In this document: one piece after another, positions 55,976 through 64,000 of the stretch | How positions within the stretch are numbered: the first letter of the stretch is position 1 | Layout of the letters: each line of letters opens with the position of its first letter | Origin: Epiperipatus broadwayi | Lineage: Eukaryota > Onychophora > Udeonychophora > Euonychophora > Peripatidae | Length of the DNA stretch: 64,000 nucleotides | Assembly (NCBI GenBank): GCA_028023455.1 | Contig: JAQFVV010006245.1 | Span: forward strand, 5,761,276-5,825,275 | Direction of reading: 5' to 3' | Made by a program: the position numbers and the translations under genes | Notes under the pieces: generated by a model | Seen by the model: only the letters and a program-made list of their open reading frames with translations | Databases searched by the model: none | Told to the model about the DNA's origin: nothing

Positions 55976-57749
55976 GGTAGCAACTATATGGCGATTTATG
56001 TTTTGGTTTGATTTGTATTACGCGATGTTTTTAATTTTGCCATTTTTGAAAACGAAAATGTACAAATATTTGAATCAAATCTTGTATCAGAGATTATTTA
56101 CAAGAATGTCAAAATATTGTTTAAAAAAAAGGTTGTATCAAATGTCAAAATATGAGTAAAAAAATCATATCAAATGTCCAAATCTAAAAAGGCAGAGAAA
56201 ATGTAAAAATATTTTAAAATAAAAGTCAGACAAATTGGGCAAAAAAAAGATAAATTTTTTTTTAATAAAAGTTGGAGAAAATGTAAAAATAATTTAATTA
56301 AAAATAGTCGGGCCTGGATCAATATAATTGTGTGTTTTTAGCTGAAAAACAATGCCACCAAGTGGCTGGCCTAGCATACCAAGTAGTACCAAATTTACTA
56401 AACTAGCAGCATGTATTGGAGGTAACTTTCATAAGTTAATTTGCATTTTAGTTAGCTTTAGATTTATAGTTTCAAAATTAAATAGTTAATACAGAACTCT
56501 GTGGTTTTGGATTTTACATTATCAGTTATTCATTTAACTGGAGATATAGACACTTGGACTGCAGGCATGGTGATGGTCTTCTTGGGCAGGCTCCTGCTGT
56601 CTTCTTGTTGTTCTTGGGATAAGCTGTGGTTTGAGAATTTTATCTTGCAGTGCTCCGGTGGTTAAGACATCATCAGATGGCAGCAATCCCTGCCATTTCC
56701 TATAAAGAAACAGCAAAACCTTGCCTTCCTTGGCCAGACATGTTAAAAAAAAAGTGGTGGACAGTATATCAGCAAACCCTATTAAAAAATTTGGATTCCT
56801 TTCAAGCTTAAAAATATGGCCTATTTATACCTCTTGTGGAGAATTTATTTTGCCTGAAAACCCATTAACTTAAGGTTAGATTGTACAAGTTGATTTTAAA
56901 ACTTGTTTGAAATTTTCAAGGTGTTATAAATTTCCCTCAGGCTGTTCAATAGGTCCAATCCAGTGATTTTACTATATAACCATCTTGTTGTAAACAATTT
57001 AGAGTACTGCAATTACTAAAACTTAAATTGAATTTTTCTTTATTTTTATTACAGGTGTAGCAGTTAAATTCAAATTTTGTTTACAACTATTTGACTTTAA
57101 TTTATAAAAATAAAACTTTTAACAAATTTGAATCATGCCACTTTATATATGTATTACAATATAGGTTGGATTATACATCTACATACAAATTTATAATGAA
57201 ATAAATTAATAAATTGACTTTATAATATAAAATCTATAATATAACATTTTTTAATAGCAAACCAAAATTTATTCACTATAATAATTAATGAAATGTGTAT
57301 TTACTGAATTTGCCCATATGTACATGTATAATGCCACACATGTAACCATGATAATATTATTATATATCTATTTTAATTAGGTTTGAACCTAGCATAGACA
57401 GAGTTGGTACTCAGACTAAAGATGAAATGGTGAGGGATAAAAGAATTACCATTTCATAAATGGTGAGGGATAAAAGGATTACTGTTTTATATCCCTGAAC
57501 TTGCAAAAAAAACAATAAAAATGACTTTACTTATAATTGAATGAATGAATACAATCATGAACATCAGAATTAAATTATTATCTACTTACATGATGAACTA
57601 ACAAAAAAACATTATTTTATTCTATCTTTTAAGTGGCCTGTTGCATTGATTTCATGGCAATTGTTCTAATAAGATTTAGTTTCTAAGCATATATAGTTAA
57701 TATTATATTTACAAGTCAAAAAATATATGCACAAATTTAATATCCCAAT

Positions 57750-59700
57750 GGATCTATGTCATGGTTAGGGTGGTTTGAGGTTTTAGGGACAGATCCTTCA
57801 ATGATCTAAGCTCATTATTTAAGTGGGATCTGGATGTTCCTTAATAGCTGGTTCCCAGTTGTGTACATCATATGTTCTAGCTAATGTCTCTCATTTAATC
57901 ATGACTAATCCCTTGAGGAGAGAAAAATATTTTTATGTCTTTTATCAGCCACTTGGTAGAAAGCTGTGGGGTTCAAATTTGCATCTGGCCTCTCACACTG
58001 AAAGTATGTGCCCCCTGCTATGCTTTTTAGTACTGCCTTGTTTAAATCAGCCCTCACTCTCGATCTCTCCCTCCTGATGACATATGGGTCCTTTCTCCCC
58101 CTTTTTTCTCTTCATGGTCCCTCTCACTTTCAAGCTCATCTTCAAATTCCTAGATCTTGTTTCATATCTCTCCCTCATTCTTTGGAATTCCTTTTCCAGT
58201 TGGTCCTGCATGAACTCCTGTGAAAGTCCTCTAATTCCTTGCTCAACTCTGTCCCCCAGGTCCACACTATCTTGCTTGTCTTCATCCCACTTTCTAATGC
58301 ACTCAGCGGTCCTGTCTTTTCAAAACCTTCCCTTTTGACAACACTGTAGGCAGCATTATCCTCCATCTTTATATCCCTGGATTCAAGATCCTTTCTTTCC
58401 CTTCATTGCATTTCATTCCCCTACCTCTTGCATTCTCTCCACACACTTACTCTTCTTGGTTTCTTGTGGAAGTGACATTATTTCCATTTCCCTCCATTTT
58501 CATTCTTATTTCCTGGAGCTCCTAATTCTGTTTTCTTGGCTCAGGTTTTTCTCACAGAGGATGGTCAGCTGCTCATTTCCTGCAGTTGGAGAATTCTCCA
58601 ACCTGCTTCTTGTCTCTCTAACAAAGAATCCATTACATCATCTATGGGTTTTGCTGATACCTGGTATATCTGTTTTACTGTGGCTATCGTCTGGACTTGG
58701 CTGAGTACTTTCCTTCCTCAAACCCTTTGTAGGATCTGCTTAGTTTATAGTAGCTAAGTTAACCTCTAAAGTTTTCTCTTGCTTCTCCTTTACTTCTGCA
58801 ATATTTTTGTTTAATTCTTGTATGCTGTGAGTCATGCAGACCTCTTTCTTGGGCAGCAACCTGGTTCTTCTGGACCAAGTTTTCTCTTAGCTCATAGACT
58901 TCATCTATCATTTCTCCTTGCACTCCATGTAGGTTCTTGACTGTGGCTTCATGCTCTCTTAATTTTCTGGTTATATCCTCTTTGATTTTACAGACTATCT
59001 TCTTCATAGATACTTTTTGCTGCTCAATTTGATCTCTTATTGTTTTGATTTCTCTTCTCATTGTCAGTATCCTGCAACTGATTTCCTCTTGTCCCTTGCT
59101 CAGAAATTCAGAAACCTCAGTGTTGAAGTCTTCATATTTTTGCTGGCATCTGATCTTCAAATCCTGTAGCATTATGTGCAGCCTCTCCTCAGCTCAGCTG
59201 CTTATCACTTTCCCCCCTTTTCTATCTCTTTTACTGATGTCTTTCTTCCTCAAACCTTTCCTCCATTTTCCTATCTCCTTTTCTCATCTCTCTCAATATT
59301 AGGCTCAGATCACAAGGCTCTTCTTTGGCCTTCCACATCATTTTCTCTTGATGTACTTCTTTTGGTGGGTCTCTAAAATATACAGAACTCTCACTATGCT
59401 CTTTATCCACATTGTGACTTATGCTCTCTTTCCCTTGTGTTTCTCTTTCATCACTCCTGTCCTCTATGATTCTCTACCTGACCTTAAGCTTATTCCCTTA
59501 TCCTTTACTTTTTTCCAACTTCTTTTCTCTATCTTAGACTCTCCATGACCATTGGACTTTACAAGGACTCCTTTTCCCTCTTCCTAATCTCTACTTATTT
59601 CTCCTTACCTTTCTTTTCCATTCACTTCCTCTACAGTTTTCTTCTTTATACTGTACTGGTTGAAAAAACATCCACCACCTAAACTGCAAGTCAGATTCAA
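57750..59700 (-). pseudogene. Broken coiled-coil reading frame, probable transposon protein
   Basis: On the minus strand the longest open piece is 137 codons (58759-59172). It is rich in Glu, Lys and Gln with heptad spacing, for example IKTIRDQIEQQKVSMKKIVC and LREHEATVKNLHGVQGEM. Upstream, another frame gives ILREMRKGDRKMEERFEEER, and downstream two more short frames (58047-58366) are also charged and helical. Together they span about 2 kb interrupted by stops. The purine-rich strand bias across the whole block supports one former coding region. It may be a gag or LINE ORF1 protein, or a retrocopy of a host coiled-coil gene; no diagnostic domain is visible. Confidence 0.5.
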
Positions 59701-59799
59701 ACTCAGCCAAACCAAACTGAATTCAAACCCAACTCACCAGCTCAGATCAATGGATGATCTAAATCAACAGCACAGTGCTATGTGCCAAGGAACTAGCTC

Positions 59800-61880
59800 A
59801 ATGGTTGGTGATGATTAGAGACCCCTGAACTGACACTAATATCGGATAAAAAAATAACTAAAGATAATTTTAAGTCAAATCATATGTATATATTCGAGTT
59901 GCCAACACAGACAGTGCATTAACATTAAAATAATTATTGAATAAAAGACTTAAGTAACCAAGTGTGTTTATAAATTGTTTAATAGTAATAGTAATAGTTT
60001 TGTTCGACTTTTCAATGATGACTATATATATTCTTCTAGTCCTTAAACAGTTTATATTTACAATAAGAATGGCGGTCCTTATTATATGTCAACACTATTA
60101 CGCAATACTATGGAAGTCTATATGTCTATGCTTCAACAAGAAAATAAAGGCAGATAAAGATATTCATTGGTGATGGAAATTTATTACTCTAATTTTATAT
60201 GAAAGAATGTGAGATTTATTTTCACATTCGCAAATCCATTCATGAAGAGCAAGATACATCTTTAAGGCATAACTTTAACCTTTACTAGAAAACTTAGAAG
60301 TAGACATGACTAACAATTTGTTCGACTTTAATGAAATCACTTCATCATGAATTACGAGCATTAGAGCAGGCTTTACTGGAACAGAGAGGTAACGGTGCTG
60401 ACGAATTATGAGCTATGAAATGAACATGAGAGATACTAGCTGGTCGGTGATTTAAGTAGTATAGCAGCTTGTATTTGACAAGTCTTACTGCCCTTTTTGG
60501 AGACATGGAACATGGGGAAAACCAGGCATCATAACTATGAATCTTTGGTGTTCCGAATATAAGCGGGGGAGGAAGTGCTTTCTTCCTCTATAATTTAAAA
60601 TAACAGTAATATTACCACCGACAAGCCTACTGAGTGGAAGATTGCCCTACATCAGCAATGTTTAAAGATGATGACTTGATAGTCACTGTTTGAATAATAA
60701 AACCCAATTTATTATAGAATGCTTTATGTGATGACTTGATCAAATTAATTAAAGTCGAATGAGCTTTTAACTAAAACTATTTTAAAGCATTTATAAAATT
60801 ATATTAATTATGCTCCAAACATCCAGCCCCTCCCAAATATTAATATATATAAAAAAAATTTGGATTAGAATGTATTCATTTGATTCCTTTATCAACCTTT
60901 TGCAAAAATATTTTAAGATCATAAATATACGTAAATAAACATTTGTTAACCAGATAAAAGAGCTGGGGACATAGGTTAAAATGAAGTTAATGATTTATTA
61001 TTAGCCAATTATAAAAATAGCAAACATTGAATAAACTCTTTCGACTTGATAATTAATAGAACCATATAAATTTAGTTCTAATGGGCGGAAATGACTATCA
61101 GACAATATATTATTACTTGTATAAGGCAAATGGAACAGGGGATATCATTGAGTTGAAGAATTATTGGCATATAATTAAAAATAAATGACATAAATAAATT
61201 AATCAATAAATATATATAATACAATAAATGAACCGCCATCGTAAGAAAGGAAAGTTAAATCTAAGGACAGAGATTTAGAATTACAACATAATTTAAAATA
61301 GCATAAATAAAAGTAAGTTTTACACAGATCATTACATTAAGGAATGAGAAGAGCTTTTAAAGGGAGTGTAAAGTTCAGAAATTGGCCAGAGAGTTACGGT
61401 TCATTATGTAAATATATTACCATTTCTTCCGAGCTGGTTCCTTAGTTTACATGTCTGGGTTGGAAAAACGTAGGCACGCATTTGGTCTATTACTTGAACA
61501 GCATTTTTGTCATGATTTTGGCAGCATGATTGGTCTGGAAAGATTTAGCAGCTTCATTGAAGATTTTCAGGGGACTTCAGGAACTGTAGCCAGATTCCTG
61601 ACATTTAGCCACTCACCATGATAGGAATACTATTTGAATTTATGATTTTAAGATGCACAGAATTTAATGGCACTTCTCTGCAATAAAGATGGCTCCTTTT
61701 TTCTCCAAAGTTTTCAGAGCTATTTATACTGTATCTGATGCCTTCGGGCTAGTGCTTCTTTCATTATCAATGTTACAAAATTTACTAGTTGTTTTTAGAT
61801 ACATTCCTTCGATAAGGCTTTCAAACTCATTAACTTGAATTCATTTTCTAATTAGAAAATGAATTTTTAAAATCAGAAAA
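59800..61880. other. Unassigned region with higher complexity
   Basis: Less AT-rich than its surroundings, with recurring TTCGACTT words (60003, 60322, 61039) and a TATTTATACTG box near 61722. No open frame of note is present on either strand. It could be untranslated or long-terminal-repeat sequence, but nothing decides this. Confidence 0.4.
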
Positions 61881-61899
61881 ATGATTTAATTAGGAAATC

Positions 61900-62630
61900 C
61901 TTACATTTTAAATACTTATCTTTTTTTCTAATTAATAAAACTTTACCCATTGTTTTTGGAAAGGGAAAATCTGAAAGCTTATCGAAAGAATTTTTTACCC
62001 ATTTCTATACATAAAACTCATGCATTTTTTTTGTCTTTTTAATAAACAAACACCACTTTGTTTTTAGATGATAGATGGGGATTGGTTTGCTTTTAAATTA
62101 TCACCTTTTTTTGGATTTTGAGCTTCTTTTTTAACGCCTTAAATAATTCAGTTTTAATTAATAAACCAACAGTTGGTTTTTAGAGGGTGGAGGGGGGTTG
62201 GTTTGAATTTTAATTCTCATCTTTTAGTATCTTTTGCTGATGTATTGGAAACTTCATATATTAATTTTAAATGTGTTCGAATATAAAATACATATAAAGA
62301 GATAGATTAACAAAATATAAAAATTATTGGAGGAGAGTTGGTTTGCTTTTAAATTATCGCCTTTTTTCCTTATCGACTTTTTATTGATTTTGAGGTTTTT
62401 TTGTTGTTGGATTTTTTAATAAACCAACAGTTGGTTTTTAGAGGGTGGTTTGATTTTTAATTATCATCATTTATTTTCTAATTATGAAGTGTTTTTTTTT
62501 TTTAAATATTTACGCTACCGAAACCTTTATATGATAGCGAAAAGTTCTTCCTTTATTTTTTGTCTTTTTCAAAAAGCCTTAATTAAATAGTTTTTTTTAA
62601 AAAAAAAAAACATTTTTTAGGGGAGCAGGG
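61900..62630. repeat. Diverged tandem repeat array
   Basis: The word ATAAACCAACAGTTGGTTTT with TAGAGGGTGG after it occurs near 62160 and 62420. A preceding word TTGGTTTGCTTTTAAATTAT occurs near 62080 and 62340. The period is about 260 bp, with a third, weaker unit at 62.04 and 62.60 kb. Confidence 0.75.
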
Positions 62631-62789
62631 AGTTATGGTTTGTTTGACTCCAATAGGAGATGAACCTCAAAGCTGTAAGTAATGGGATTTTGAAGCTGTC
62701 CAACCAACTTTCCTTAGGAGATTAATGATATATCAGATAAAGTGTCAAGATTAATTATTCAATTTAATAGAAAAAAGCAAATGGAAATA

Positions 62790-63520
62790 ATTTAGGTTTA
62801 TGTGTCAGCAAGTTTTCATTATGATGAAGAAATAGATATGGATGTAAGCTTTTGTACAGATCAAACAACATTTTAAAATTGTTATGGAAGATTTTAATGC
62901 TAAAATTGATAAACATTTAAAAGATGAAAATGCTGTGGGTAAATTAGATTATGGTTATAGAAGTAAGACAGAACACAGACTTGTAGAGTTTATAGAAAAA
63001 GAAAAACTTTATTTTATGTATTCTTTCTTTGAAAAAATATTAAATAAAAATAGACATGAAAACAGCCAAATAAAAGTAAAGCAGATTATATTATATTTTG
63101 TGTAACAAAAATATTTACTTCAAGATTCAATGTAGGAAGTAATTGTTAATTAATGAGATTTAAGATGCATGATAATACAAAACTTGAAAAGATAATAACA
63201 TAAAATTGATACTTCTAATATTCAAAAAATATTCAAAACATTTGAACTAAAACTAGAATTACATATTACCAGACTTTAAGAATTGTTCAAATTTAATTAA
63301 AGTCAAGAGAAAGTTAACTGGTATTCTGCTAAGAGCTATAGCAAAGGTAGCTGGTACAAAAAAGTAGAAATTCACCGTTAAATATTTAAATCAAAACAAT
63401 ATATGAAGAAAAGAAAAATATGAAAATGATATATTAAGATGAAATGAATATCCAGAACTATATAAAATGGTATGAAAAAGAATCAATAATATTAAAAAGG
63501 AATGTAATTGAGAAATATTG
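62790..63520 (+). pseudogene. RTE-type LINE remnant: endonuclease and linker
   Basis: The open stretch at 62884-63105 begins MEDFNAKIDKHLKDENAVGK, continues with YGYRSKTEHRLVEFIEKEKL and has a FFEKILNKNRHE segment. This matches the (G/E)DFNAKIG-x-G-N-x-RG-x-RLVEF-x-x-FF pattern of the RTE endonuclease, which nicks target DNA. Sequence before it resembles the domain's preceding strand, and later broken frames give KFNIG/RFNVGS-, NTKLEK- and YPELYKMV-like pieces in the family's order. Stops are common, so it is old. Its reverse transcriptase is replaced by the sequence that follows. Confidence 0.8.
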
Positions 63521-64000
63521 AGAAAAGTTTCTCTGACAAAATTCAAAACAATATTCTTTTCCCTTATTTCACAATATCAGTTTGCAAAAAAGGGCAGCTC
63601 ATCCACAAATGCTATCAATCTTTTTAAAATCATTACTGACCAGATCAGATCCTCCAGGCAATCGAGACCAGTGGTTGTGCAGCTTGACATTGCAGCTGCC
63701 TTTGATTCTATCCAACTCAATACCCTTTTAAACTTACTTGGTAAACATGATATTTCTACTGGAATCATAAACATTATTAGAAACCTCCTCTACAATCATG
63801 AAGTCAGCATCTCACTGAATGGGAAGCTTTCTCCCCCATTCTACACCACATCCTCCATTCCACAGGGCTCTCCTCTGAGTGCCCTGTTTTTCATCACTTA
63901 CCTCAACCCTCTGCTTCTTCAAATTGAGAGATCTCTTCCTGGCATTTATACCCCAATTTTAAATATATCAATTCATCACATCACCTATATAGATGACTTG
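63512..64000 (+). CDS. Non-LTR reverse transcriptase, partial, open to window end
   Basis: A frame without stops runs from 63512 to the last base. It was not marked by any Met and its true start is unclear; the first 50-60 nt may belong to the older RTE remnant. It contains QFAKKGSSSTNAI, then motif A as VVVQLDIAAAFDSI, motif B as SIPQGSPLSALFFITYLNPL and motif C as YIDDL at the very end. These are the catalytic Asp residues and the PQG-S motif of LINE-type enzymes. The composition is more GC-rich than the flank, and no stop interrupts about 163 codons, so this copy is much younger than the RTE sequence beside it. The clade cannot be settled from this part. Confidence 0.9.

Larger units (their letters stand above)
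51206..57750. other. DNA 5' of exon A, no gene recognised
   Basis: The SLC4 gene should start somewhere to the right of exon A, but I found no convincing upstream exon or promoter. The region has a dispersed-repeat copy at 52.0 kb, a MITE at 54.4 kb, tandem repeats at 55.5-56.0 kb and related short repeats at 55.05 and 56.33 kb. A moderately GC-rich patch at 56.53-56.76 kb has a 60-codon minus-strand frame I cannot identify. Confidence 0.6.

Noticed and set aside
63577-63774. Minus-strand 65-codon frame
   Set aside because: It is the antisense shadow of the plus-strand reverse transcriptase, whose motifs A and B are clear.
1-64000. CRISPR arrays, operons, riboswitches or prokaryotic promoters
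   Set aside because: The window has spliced exons and animal-type transposons; the tandem repeats lack the regular repeat-spacer pattern of CRISPR.

Overview
The window is very AT-rich eukaryotic DNA, dense in microsatellites, foldback repeats and decayed transposons, with short exons separated by introns of 3-12 kb. No bacterial gene organisation is present. The element mix (Penelope-like elements, an RTE-type LINE, a second LINE, Ty3/Gypsy elements, a Merlin DNA transposon) and the intron sizes suggest an invertebrate animal. A mollusc such as a cephalopod is my best guess, from general impression only.

One host gene could be reconstructed. It lies on the minus strand, and eight exons between 51205 and 5453 join in phase into about 328 codons. 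They encode the cytoplasmic domain and first membrane helices of an SLC4-family transporter, closest to SLC4A11. In transcription order the exons are A 51205-51165, B 44385-44181, C 41318-41237, D 29230-29107, E 22481-22272, F 17960-17876, G 9959-9837 and H 5566-5453. The 5' end should lie to the right of 51205 and the remaining membrane helices beyond the left edge. I found neither with confidence. Intron G-H appears to use a GC-AG splice pair.

Region by region. 1-5.4 kb: intron or downstream DNA with nested AT hairpins and an (AT)n tract. 9.1-10.4 kb: two unusual foldback elements of the same architecture on either side of exon G. 11.8-14.7 kb: a probable very old LTR element. 16.3-17.1 kb: two copies of a dispersed repeat carrying Pol III B-box-like ends. 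19.6-20.9 kb: a Penelope-like remnant between inverted repeats. 22.1 kb: a tRNA-like sequence. 23.7-28.1 kb: a broken minus-strand Ty3/Gypsy element. 29.8-30.1 kb and 54.4-54.8 kb: two palindromic MITEs of one family. 30.4-32.2 kb: a complete Merlin transposon with terminal repeats, target duplication and a broken transposase. 34 kb: about 490 bp of uninterrupted TTC repeat, which reads GAA in the gene's sense direction. 38.7-40.3 kb: a second Gypsy remnant, on the plus strand, with an LTR carrying two CArG-like boxes. 46.2-47.4 kb: a 1.2-kb palindrome of two head-to-head Penelope-like fragments. 57.8-59.7 kb: a broken minus-strand coiled-coil reading frame. 62.8-63.5 kb: an old RTE endonuclease, followed to the window end by an open non-LTR reverse transcriptase.

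The transposons do not form a pathway with the host gene. Most sit inside its introns or in the DNA 5' of exon A, so the main biological question is how they affect splicing and stability of this locus. All family calls rest on motifs recognised by eye.
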